Source: Azospirillum doebereinerae (lineage in GTDB: Bacteria > Pseudomonadota > Alphaproteobacteria > Azospirillales > Azospirillaceae). Taken from it: a stretch of 64,000 bases of DNA. The notes below the pieces were generated by a model that was not told the origin of the DNA, did not search any database, and saw only the letters and a program-made list of their open reading frames with translations. Below, piece by piece: positions 32,486-41,557 of the stretch. Each line of letters begins with the position of its first letter. The first letter of the stretch is position 1. The translations under genes were made by a program, and so were the position numbers. The DNA lies in contig NZ_RZIJ01000017.1 of the NCBI RefSeq assembly GCF_003989665.1, positions 1-64,000 on the forward strand. Reading direction: 5' to 3'.

Positions 32486-32528
32486 ACTTTTAATCATGTG
32501 GCCGTGGGTTCGAATCCCACCCGGATCA
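32486..32528 (+). repeat. Attachment core copy 2 (tRNA 3' half)
   Basis: Identical to 22,619-22,661 over 43 bases. Here the CCA is replaced by TCA, and the next 20 bases (CAAAAACAGCTTGAATATCA) are again shared with copy 1. There is no 5' half of the tRNA. It marks the right end of the element and the return to chromosomal DNA. Confidence 0.85.
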
Positions 32529-32941
32529 TCAAAAACAGCTTGAATATCAATCTCATGTGTAGAGGCCCCGAGCGATCTGCCGGGGCCTTTGCTTTTTGCC
32601 CATATCGCAATGCGCACAACATCTTAGGGTTGCTTATTGTATTTAAATTGCACTCCCTATGTGGAGAAGAGGTCATGGTCCCGGACCTTCCCAGCACCCC
32701 GGAGATGGGGCACCGGAAGGGCTGCTTACTTGTAGTGGTGGACCGTAAGAAGGCGTGCCAAGGAGCAGTTCTGGCGGTTATGAACGCGCTGACTGCGGCT
32801 CCGGACAGATGAGAGACGGTAGTTGGAAGATTACCGGCGCCCATGTTTTCGGCGATGACGTTCAAGGGGTGGTGGCGCCGCCGAGGGCTGTGAACTGGAA
32901 TTCCATCGGCAACTATCGCGTCACGCCAGGGATGGCCGGGT
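32529..32941. other. Intergenic stretch right of the element
   Basis: It contains the terminator at 32,563-32,597 and AT-richer DNA around 32,600-32,660. A 45-codon frame at 32,675-32,812 has a fair ribosome site but unconvincing content. No other gene was seen. Confidence 0.5.
32563..32597 (+). terminator. Rho-independent terminator behind attachment core 2
   Basis: AGGCCCCG and CGGGGCCT flank a 10-base loop, followed by TTGCTTTTT. It is the diverged twin of 22,695-22,729 and probably the native terminator of the tRNA gene. Confidence 0.75.
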
Positions 32942-33406
32942 TTATCCCCGTGCTCGTACGTCCGCCACGCCGCGCCGGGCCAGTTCGTCGGCGCGTTCGT
33001 TTTCCGGGTGGCCAGCGTGGCCGCGTACCCAATGGAACTCGATTCGATGCTGCTTCTGCGCGGCGTCGAGGCGCTGCCACAAATCGACGTTCTTCACCGG
33101 CTTGCGGTCGGCCGTGATCCAGTTCTTGGCCTTCCAACCATGGATCCACTTGGTGATGCCGTTCTTAACATATTCGCTGTCGGTGTAGAGTCGCACCGTC
33201 ACCGGACGCTTCAACGCCTCCAGCGCCTGGATCGCCGCCATCAGCTCCATGCGGTTGTTGGTCGTCGTCGGCTCGCCGCCGTACAGTTCCTTCTCCACCG
33301 CGCCGAAGCGCAGGATGGCGCCCCAGCCGCCGGGGCCGGGGTTGCCGCTGCACGCGCCGTCGGTGAAGATGTCCACCGCCTTGGTGGAGTCCTGATCGTC
33401 GCTCAT
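32942..33406 (-). CDS. rnhA: Ribonuclease HI
   Basis: A 154-residue RNase H that cuts RNA in RNA-DNA hybrids, as in primer removal and R-loop clearance. All active-site residues are visible: Asp16 (FTDGACSGNPGPGG), Glu54 (NRMELMAAI), Asp76 (YTDSEYV) and Asp140 (NERADELA), with His130 in the loop HWVRGHAGH. Length is typical. It starts 5 bases after the thrB stop; a thrB-rnhA pair is a familiar order in alphaproteobacteria. Confidence 0.96.
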   Translation of the reverse strand: MSDDQDSTKAVDIFTDGACSGNPGPGGWGAILRFGAVEKELYGGEPTTTNNRMELMAAIQALEALKRPVTVRLYTDSEYVKNGITKWIHGWKAKNWITADRKPVKNVDLWQRLDAAQKQHRIEFHWVRGHAGHPENERADELARRGVADVRARG

Positions 33407-33410
33407 CAGA

Positions 33411-34397
33411 TCACGCTCCGGCCGGCTGGTCGTCGTCGTCGAGGAAATAGTCGCCCAGGCCCCGCACCGTCTGGTGGAAGCGCAGCTTGCGCAGATATTC
33501 CACAGGATCCTTGGGGCGCACGAAGGCGCCCGGCGGGTGGTTCAGCCAGTCGTAGAGGCGGGTCAGCAGAAAGCGCACCGCGCTGCCCCGGCATAGCCAG
33601 GGCAGGGCGTCCAGCTCGGCCCGCGACAGGGGGCGGACCTTGCGGTAGCTGCTCAGCAGCAGCCGGGCCTTGGTGGCGTTGAACGACCCGTCGATCTCGA
33701 AGCACCAGGCGTTGATGCAGATGGCGATGTCGTAGGCCAGGAAATCGTTGCAGGCAAAGTAGAAGTCGATCAGCCCGGTGAGGCTCTCGCCCCGGAAGAA
33801 GACGTTGTCGGGGAACAGGTCGGCGTGGATGACGCCCGACGGCAGTCCGACCGGCCAGTTGGCCGCCAGCGCCGCCAGTTCCGTCTCCAAAGTCTCGCGC
33901 AAGCCCACCGCGACCTCGTCGGCGCGGTCGGCGGATTTGGCGAACAGATCCTGCCAGCCGGCGAGCGCCAGCGCGTTGGGGCGCTCCATCGTGAAGTCGC
34001 CGACCGCCAGATGCAGGCGGGCCAGCGCCGCGCCCAGCTCCGCGCAGTGCTGCGGGTGGATGCGGCGCGGCCACAGGCCGGACAGGAAGGTCACGATGAC
34101 CGCCGGCCGTCCGCACAGCTCGCGCAGGGCCACCCCGTCGCGCGCGGCGACGGGCAGCGGGCAGGCGACCCCCTTGTCGGACAGATGCTCCATCAGCCCC
34201 AGGAAGAAGGGGATGTCCTCCCGCCGGGTGCGTTTCTCGTAGAGCGTCAGGATGTAGGGGCCGCGCTCGGTCACCAAGAGGAAGTTGGAATTCTCCACCC
34301 CCTCGGCGATGCCCTTGCACGACAGCACCGCGCCCAGATCGTACTGGGCGGCGAAGGCGCTGAGATCCTCGTCGGTAACTTCGGTGTATACGGCCAT
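33411..34397 (-). CDS. thrB: Homoserine kinase type II
   Basis: A 328-residue kinase of the aminoglycoside-phosphotransferase fold, which phosphorylates homoserine for threonine synthesis. It has the catalytic loop HADLFPDNVFF (about 205-215), the metal-binding IDFYFACNDFLAYD and the ATP-side phrase GIAEGVENSNFLL near the start. This family is unrelated to the GHMP-type ThrB of enterics. It is followed by rnhA at 4 bases. The upstream neighbour is a DUF455 gene rather than the ispH seen in many relatives. Confidence 0.93.
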   Translation of the reverse strand: MAVYTEVTDEDLSAFAAQYDLGAVLSCKGIAEGVENSNFLLVTERGPYILTLYEKRTRREDIPFFLGLMEHLSDKGVACPLPVAARDGVALRELCGRPAVIVTFLSGLWPRRIHPQHCAELGAALARLHLAVGDFTMERPNALALAGWQDLFAKSADRADEVAVGLRETLETELAALAANWPVGLPSGVIHADLFPDNVFFRGESLTGLIDFYFACNDFLAYDIAICINAWCFEIDGSFNATKARLLLSSYRKVRPLSRAELDALPWLCRGSAVRFLLTRLYDWLNHPPGAFVRPKDPVEYLRKLRFHQTVRGLGDYFLDDDDQPAGA

Positions 34398-34409
34398 GGT
34401 GTCTGCGCC

Positions 34410-35281
34410 TTAACGGGTTTCTTGCGGCCGGTCAACGGGGGCGTGTAGGGCGGGCGCGTGCAAGGTGGGCGCGCGTCGGGCGGGGGCCTCCTCCGGCGTG
34501 ATGGGCTCGTAGAATTCCGGGCCGAAGCCGGCGCGCTCGCGGCTCACCGTGTTGAAGGGGCGCTTCAGCCCGCCACGGAAATGGCGGCCGACCAGCTCCT
34601 GCCACAGGGCGACCGGCTCGGCCCCGCGCTGGGCGCAGAGATGGACGAACCAGCGCCGGCCAGCGGCGACGTGGTCGATCTCCTCGTCGTGGATGGTCTG
34701 GAGCAGGTCGGCGCTTTCCCCATCGCCGAAGTCGCGCAGGCGGCGCACCGTGTCGGGGGTGACGTCCAGCCCGCGAGCCTCCAGCACCATCGGCACCACC
34801 GCCAGCCGGGCGGCGAGGTCATGCGCGGTCTCCGTCGCCGCCTGCCACAGCCCGTCATGGGCCGGGAGATCGCCGTAGGAGGCGCCGAGCGCGTTCAGCC
34901 GCTCCTCCAGCATCACGAAATGCCGGGCCTCGTCGTCGGCCACCTGGACCCAGTCGTCGGTGAAGCCCTTCGGCAAACCAGCCCCGGCGAAGCGGCTGAC
35001 GAGATCCCAGGCGAGGTCGATGGCGTTCAGCTCGATGTGGGCCAGCGCGTGCAGCAGGGCGATGCGGTTCTGCGCGCTGCCGCCGCGCCCGCGCTTGGGC
35101 ATGTCGCGGGGAAGCTTCAGTTCCGGCCGTTCGGGCCGGGCCGGACGGTCGGGCGGGGCGACGGTCACGGCGGGGGACAGCCGGCCGTCGCGCCACGCGG
35201 CGGCGTGTTCGCGGGTCAGCCGCACCTTGTCCAGCGGCGCTGCGGCGGTCAGCACCGCGACGGCCGCCTCGCCGAGATTGC

Positions 35282-35288
<7 letters not shown>
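34410..35288 (-). CDS. DUF455 ferritin-like protein
   Basis: A 292-residue protein of the DUF455 family, a helical ferritin-like fold with possible di-iron ligands: Glu and His in ALLHALAHIELNAIDLAWD, DDEARHFVMLEERL, EARGLDVTP and TIHDEEIDHV. It resembles tRNA-modifying MiaE-type monooxygenases in motif layout, but the substrate is unknown. The start (ATGGTGA) overlaps the cysQ stop by 7 bases, so it is coupled to cysQ. The C-terminus is Pro/Ala/His-rich with a PTLHAPALHAPV repeat. Confidence 0.85.
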
Positions 35289-36055
<767 letters not shown>

Positions 36056-36146
36056 GGTGGTGTCTCCTTGTGCGTGGGGAGTCACCATAGCGCGCCGAAC
36101 CGGCCGGCCGGAAGATATTGAACAAGGCAGGAGGCGGAGAAGGCGA

Positions 36147-36656
36147 ATGAGCGCGAACTGGAGAGCGATGACGGAGGCCGATCTCGACGCGGTGCTGGCG
36201 GTTGCCGACGTGGTGCATCCCGATTACCCGGAAGACCGCGCGGTTTTCGCGGAGCGGCTGGCGCTGTTTCCCGAAGGCTGCCGGCTTGCCGAGCGGGACG
36301 GGCGGGTCCTGGGCTACGGCGTGATGCATCCGGGCCTGCTCGGCGTGCCGCCACCGCTGGACGCGCCGCTGGGGGCGCTGCCGGCTGTGGCGGATTGTCT
36401 CTACCTGCACGACATCGCGCTGCTGCCGGACACACGGGGGCTGGGACTCGGCGCAAAGGCGCTGGGCTATGCGCATGGGCTGGCGGCGGAGAAGGGGTAT
36501 GGAGCGCTGGCGCTGACCTCGACGCCGGGCGCGCTCGGCTATTGGACGCGGTCGGGATTCGCGCCCTATGCGGAGATCGGCCCGGCCCTGGCGGCGAAGC
36601 TGGCGAGCTACGGCGCCGGCATGAGCTACATGACGGCGGCGGTCGTGCGGGGGTAG
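36147..36656 (+). CDS. GNAT family N-acetyltransferase
   Basis: A 169-residue acetyltransferase. It opens with WRAMTEADLDAVLAVADVVHPDYPED, and has the acetyl-CoA loop DIALLPDTRGLGLGAKALGYA and the late GALGYWTRSGFAPY of the fold. The substrate is unknown. GGAG lies upstream of the ATG at 36,147. It is divergent from cysQ and followed by a large inverted repeat. Confidence 0.85.
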   Translation: MSANWRAMTEADLDAVLAVADVVHPDYPEDRAVFAERLALFPEGCRLAERDGRVLGYGVMHPGLLGVPPPLDAPLGALPAVADCLYLHDIALLPDTRGLGLGAKALGYAHGLAAEKGYGALALTSTPGALGYWTRSGFAPYAEIGPALAAKLASYGAGMSYMTAAVVRG

Positions 36657-36667
36657 GGAGGAGACGA

Positions 36668-36798
36668 CCGCCCCGTTTGCCCCCTCCCTAACCCTCCCCC
36701 GCGTCGCGGGAGAGGGAATTCCGCCGAACGCCGGCAAGGGGCCGGCCCCCTCTCCCGCCAGAGGCGGGGGAGGGATGGGGAGGGGGCAAACGGGGCGG
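36668..36798. repeat. 131-bp nested inverted repeat
   Basis: The outer arms (36,668-36,688 and 36,778-36,798) are perfect 21-base complements starting CCGCCCCGTTTGC. Inner arms CCCTCCCCCGC (36,692-36,702) and its complement (36,764-36,774) and a third pair, GGGAGAGGG/CCCTCTCCC, nest inside. It fills the gap between two convergent genes. The form matches GC-rich intergenic repeats spread through Azospirillum-like genomes and can act as a bidirectional terminator. Confidence 0.7.
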
Positions 36799-36808
36799 CG
36801 GACGGCCC

Positions 36809-37980
<1,172 letters not shown>

Positions 37981-37984
<4 letters not shown>

Positions 37985-38484
37985 GGGTGTTTCTCCTGAC
38001 AGGCTTTGCAGACGCCGCGCACCTCGACGGTGGGGCGCTGGACTCGGAAGCCGCGCTCGGCGGCGGCGGTCTCGATGGCGGCGCGGATGCGGGAATCGTC
38101 GATCTCGGCGGCGTCGCCGCAGCCCTCGCAGACCAGGAACTGGCCGGAATGGGTGGCGCCGGGGGCGGCGCAGCCGATGTAGGCGTTGAGCGATTCGATG
38201 CGGTGGACCAAGCCCTGCTCGACCAGGAACTCCAGCGCCCGGTAGACGGTCAGCGGCGCCGTGGCCTTGCCGTCCTGCTGGCTCAGATCCTCCAGGATCG
38301 CGTAGGCGCCGCGCGGCCGGTGACCGGACCACACCAGCTCCAGCACGCGGCGGCGCAGGCTGGTCAGCCGGGCGCCGCGTTCGGCGCAGAGCGAATCGGC
38401 GCGGGTCAGCGCGTCGTTGACGCAATGGCTGTGGTCGTGGGCCGAGGCCTGATGGGTGGGGTGATGATCGTGGGTGGCGGTCAT
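37981..38484 (-). CDS. zur: Zinc uptake regulator Zur (Fur family)
   Basis: A 167-residue Fur-family repressor. Its N-terminus is His-rich (THDHHPTHQASAHDHSH), the winged helix spans about 30-95 (ARLTSLRRRVLELVWSGHRPRGAYAIL), and two Cys pairs, LVCEGCG and VCKACQEKH, form the structural zinc site. The start at 38,484 was preferred to one 60 bases upstream, since a palindromic operator would otherwise be coding. It is followed directly by the zinc GTPase. Confidence 0.88.
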
Positions 38485-38487
38485 GAC

Positions 38488-38500
38488 GTTACTATATAAC
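38488..38500 (-). promoter_or_regulatory. Candidate Zur box
   Basis: GTTACTATATAAC, an AT-rich near-palindrome with GTTA/TAAC ends in GC-rich DNA, ends 4 bases before the zur start codon. Alphaproteobacterial Zur sites have GTTATA-type half sites, so autoregulation of the zur operon is likely. Confidence 0.5.
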
Positions 38501-38543
38501 CCCGGCGTCGCCGAAACAAAGCGCCGCGTCGCCGCACCGCGCA

Positions 38544-38579
38544 TGAAAAAAAGAGCGGCTCCGGCCGGGAGCCGCTCTT
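38544..38579 (-). terminator. Rho-independent terminator of phrB
   Basis: A 12-base stem (AAGAGCGGCTCC and complement) with a GGCCG loop. On the minus strand it is followed by seven T residues. It lies 155 bases beyond the phrB stop. Confidence 0.85.
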
Positions 38580-38734
38580 AACGCGTGGCGATTCTTGGTC
38601 TTGTGGCTGGCTTGCAATCGGTGTCGGGACGGTTGGGTGGGGGTTGGGAGAAAGCCACCGTCCTTCTTGCCGGTGATCGTAACGGCGTTCGGTGACGTTT
38701 CCCTTGCGGCGGCGTGACGATGCCGTGAAACCGG

Positions 38735-40192
38735 CTATGCCTTCGCCTTGCGCTGTCGGTAGAGGGCGAGCGCGCGGTCGCGGGCGGCGTCGTGCTCGAC
38801 GATCGGGTGCGGGTAGTCCGTGCCCAGTTTGACCCCGGCGGTCTTCAGCACCTCGGGCGGCGCTTCCCAGGGCTTATGGATCCAGCGCGCGGGCAGGCGG
38901 TCCAACTCGGGGACGTGGCGGCGGACGTAATCGCCCTTGGGGTCGAACTTCTCGCCTTGCAGGACCGGGTTGAAGACGCGGAAGAAGGGGGCGGCGTCGG
39001 CGCCGCAGCCGGCCACCCATTGCCAGTTGCCGGCGTTGTTGGCGAGGTCGGCGTCCACCAGCGTGTCCCAGAACCAGCGTTCCCCTTCCTGCCAAGGCAG
39101 CAGCAGATCCTTGATCAGGAAGGACGCGGCGATCATCCGCACGCGGTTGTGCATCCAGCCGGTGCGCCAGAGCTGGCGCATGCCGGCATCGACGATGGGA
39201 TAGCCGGTGCGCCCGCGCTGCCACGCCCGCAAGCCGGCCGCATCCTCGCGCCAGGGGAAGTCGGCGAAACGCTCGTTGAACGGCCGGTCGGGCAGGTGGG
39301 GGGCTTGGTGCAGCAGGTGATGGTTGAACTCCCGCCAGCCGATCTCGCGGAGGAAAGCCTCGACCCCGCCGGCCAGTTCGGGCTGGGCGTCGGCGGCGTG
39401 GCGGGCGGCGTGCCAGATCTGGCGCGGCCCGATCTCCCCGAAGGCGAGGCGGGGTGACACGGCCGAGGTGCCGTCATGGTCGGGGCGGTCGCGCTCGGTC
39501 GGGTAGGCGGCGACGGGGCCGTCGAGGAAATCGGCGAGACGTTCGCGGGCCGCCGCCTCCCCCGGCTCCCAGGACTCGCGCAGGCCGCCAGCCCAGTCGG
39601 GGGCGGTGGGCAGGAGCCTCCAATCCGCCAGCCGGTCGGACGCGACGGGCGTCTTCGGCGCGGTCAGCGCGGCGGGCGGACGGGTCGGGTGGGGCGGGTC
39701 GAGGCTGGCCGAGACGCTGCGCCAGAAGGGGGTGAAGACCTTGAACGGCCCGCCGCTCTTCTTCTCGACGGTCCAGGGCTCCGCCAGCAGACCGGCGTTG
39801 AAGCTGCGGACGTCGATGCCGCGCTCGGTCAGCGCCGCCTCGACCGCCGAGTCGCGGGCGGTCAGCGCCGGGGCGTAACGGCGGTTCCACAGCACGCAGC
39901 CGGTGTGGGTCTCCCGGATCAGCGCGCCAAGAACCCCGGCCGCCTCGCCCCGGCGCAGCAGAAGCGGCGAGCCGAGCGCCGCGCAAGCCTCCCCCAGCCG
40001 TTCCAGGCTGTGGTGCAGCCACCAGCGCGACGCGCCGCCAAGCGGCCAGGGATCGCCGTCCTCGTTCTCCAGGATGAACAGCGGCAGGACCGGCGCGCCG
40101 GACTCGGCGCTCTGCTTCGCGGCGGCGGTCAGGGCCGGGTTGTCGGAAAGGCGCAGGTCGTTGCGGAACCAGACGATGATCGGGGCGGGCAT
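38735..40192 (-). CDS. phrB: Deoxyribodipyrimidine photolyase
   Basis: A 485-residue flavoprotein that repairs UV-induced pyrimidine dimers with light. Residues 1 to about 130 form the antenna-binding domain (APIIVWFRNDLRLSDNPAL); the C-terminal FAD domain carries FLREIGWREFNHHLLH, TGYPIVDAGMRQLWRTGWMHNRVRM and the typical NAGNWQWVAGCGADAAPFFRVFNP. The start was set at 40,192 (MPAPIIVWF); a frame 13 residues longer exists. It fits the class-I CPD group. Confidence 0.95.
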   Translation of the reverse strand: MPAPIIVWFRNDLRLSDNPALTAAAKQSAESGAPVLPLFILENEDGDPWPLGGASRWWLHHSLERLGEACAALGSPLLLRRGEAAGVLGALIRETHTGCVLWNRRYAPALTARDSAVEAALTERGIDVRSFNAGLLAEPWTVEKKSGGPFKVFTPFWRSVSASLDPPHPTRPPAALTAPKTPVASDRLADWRLLPTAPDWAGGLRESWEPGEAAARERLADFLDGPVAAYPTERDRPDHDGTSAVSPRLAFGEIGPRQIWHAARHAADAQPELAGGVEAFLREIGWREFNHHLLHQAPHLPDRPFNERFADFPWREDAAGLRAWQRGRTGYPIVDAGMRQLWRTGWMHNRVRMIAASFLIKDLLLPWQEGERWFWDTLVDADLANNAGNWQWVAGCGADAAPFFRVFNPVLQGEKFDPKGDYVRRHVPELDRLPARWIHKPWEAPPEVLKTAGVKLGTDYPHPIVEHDAARDRALALYRQRKAKA

Positions 40193-40271
40193 GGCGAGGA
40201 CGGCTCGTGGGGGATCGGGTGTCGCGGACACCCCGATATAGGCCGAGGTTACGCTGCCGCCAGCCGTCTCC

Positions 40272-41009
40272 TCAACGGCCGGCGTCGGGCGACAGGCGTT
40301 CGCACGGGAAGCGGTGGATGCGGCCGCGCGTCGTCAGCAGCGCCTCGAAGCGCGGCGCCAGCAGCCCGGAGATCGCCGGGTTCAGCACGTTCAGCCCGCC
40401 GGTGAAGCTGCCGAAGGCCGGAAGGATCAGCTTCGCCCCGTCGGTCGCGAAGCAGCGGTCGCGCACCCGCTGCCGCCCGGCCAGCACCAGCGCCGCCGCC
40501 GGGTGGAGATGGCCGGACAACTCGCCCACAGCGCCGGGCTGCGCCTCGTGGCGGAAGACCAGCGGACCGAGCCGGCACTCCGCGACGGCGCGGCCGCCCA
40601 GGCCCTGTGGCGGTTCGGGGTCGTGGTTGCCGGTGATCCACACCCACTCCGCCACGGCGGCGGTCAGCCCCCGCAGCCGCTCCACGTCGCCCGGAGCCAT
40701 CCGTTCGGCGGCGCGGCGGTCGTGGAAGCTGTCGCCCAGGCACAGCACCCGCGCCGGCGTCTCGCGTTCGATCAGGGCCGCCAGCCGGTCCAGCGTCGCC
40801 CGCGTGTCGTAGGGCGGCAGCATCCGCCCGCGCGCGGCGAAGGCCGAACCCTTTTCCAGATGCAGGTCGGCGACCGCCAGCACTCCCTCCGCCGGCCACA
40901 GCAGCGCGCCCGAGGCGTCGGCAACCAGGGCCGCGCCGCACAGCGTCAGCGCGGCCCGGCTGTCGTCAGTCCGACAGGCCGGAGCGCCCGTCTGCGGGAA
41001 ACCCGACAT
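40272..41009 (-). CDS. pdeM: Ligase-associated metallophosphoesterase PdeM
   Basis: A 245-residue calcineurin-like phosphoesterase: VADLHLEKGS (about 46-55), CLGDSFHD, ITGNHDPEP and SGHLHPAA are the metal-binding motifs in order. In bacteria this family is linked to a DNA-repair set with an Lhr-type helicase, an ATP-dependent ligase and an exonuclease. The helicase is close by at 41,558-44,044, separated by a divergent ferredoxin gene. The start at 41,009 was chosen over the very long open frame upstream. Confidence 0.88.
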   Translation of the reverse strand: MSGFPQTGAPACRTDDSRAALTLCGAALVADASGALLWPAEGVLAVADLHLEKGSAFAARGRMLPPYDTRATLDRLAALIERETPARVLCLGDSFHDRRAAERMAPGDVERLRGLTAAVAEWVWITGNHDPEPPQGLGGRAVAECRLGPLVFRHEAQPGAVGELSGHLHPAAALVLAGRQRVRDRCFATDGAKLILPAFGSFTGGLNVLNPAISGLLAPRFEALLTTRGRIHRFPCERLSPDAGR

Positions 41010-41141
41010 CGTTCGTTCACCCTTTGTCGTCACGGAGGGATAAATCCTTATGATTTTTGTGGGCATAGGGCTTGCACGGTCCGCTTCAGCCCAAGGGGCG
41101 CCCGCTTCGGCGGGTTCGCAACCACAGCCAAAGGACCGACC

Positions 41142-41531
41142 ATGGCCAATGTGACGTTTTCCGGCCCGACCCTGCCCAAGGACCTGACGGTCTACGCGAT
41201 CGCCGGCGACACCGGCACGCTGCTGGCGCTGGCGAAGGCGAACGACATCCCGATCCCCTTCCAGTGCCAGGACGGCGAGTGCGGTTCCTGCCTCGTCAAG
41301 GTGACCTATCTCGACAACAAGGCCCCGATGGCCGTCGACCTGACGGAGAAGGAGAAGGTCACCCTGTCGGTCAACGGCAAGCTGACCCGGAGCCTGCTGG
41401 CGGCGGCCGAGACCGACCACCGCCCGCCGCCCTACCGCCTGGCCTGCCAGTTCATCGTCCGCGACGAGAACATCCGCATCGAGTTCAGCGGCGAGCCGGG
41501 CGTCGAGCCGGAATTGCGCAAATCGGCCTGA
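41142..41531 (+). CDS. 2Fe-2S ferredoxin (Shethna/FeSII-like)
   Basis: A 129-residue plant-type ferredoxin. The cluster ligands are in CQDGECGSC (about 45-53) and a distal Cys in RLACQF (about 105). An extra loop between them (NKAPMAVDLTEKEKVTLSVNGK) is longer than in ordinary ferredoxins and fits the Shethna FeSII and FdxD proteins that occur in nitrogen fixers. Electron transfer or nitrogenase protection is possible; which is not shown by sequence. It is flanked by two repair genes on the other strand. Confidence 0.8.
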   Translation: MANVTFSGPTLPKDLTVYAIAGDTGTLLALAKANDIPIPFQCQDGECGSCLVKVTYLDNKAPMAVDLTEKEKVTLSVNGKLTRSLLAAAETDHRPPPYRLACQFIVRDENIRIEFSGEPGVEPELRKSA

Positions 41532-41557
41532 TCGGGTCCTGACGGGACGGGACGGCG

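Larger units (their letters stand above)
22619..32528. mobile_element. Integrative element with own capsid gene, candidate phage satellite
   Basis: The 9.9-kb segment lies between two identical 43-base tRNA-derived direct repeats. A tyrosine integrase sits 190 bases inside the right repeat. On the minus strand, from right to left, lie int, a 117-residue protein, an AlpA-like regulator, a 114-residue protein, a replication protein with iterons, a 172-residue protein and an HK97-fold capsid protein. The left third carries cargo genes on both strands, including DUF4393 and DUF2971. No terminase large subunit, portal, protease or tail gene is present. The order int-alpA-rep-capsid matches phage-inducible chromosomal islands, including those that encode their own capsid, but with a far smaller head module. 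Confidence 0.75.

Noticed and set aside
22619..32528. Reading the second element as the early region of the adjacent prophage
   Set aside because: A tRNA core separates the two, each has its own unrelated capsid gene, and the prophage late operon ends in a terminator before the core.
32675..32812. 45-codon frame between attachment core 2 and rnhA
   Set aside because: There is a fair ribosome site, but no recognisable content. A chance frame cannot be excluded, so it was not listed as a gene.
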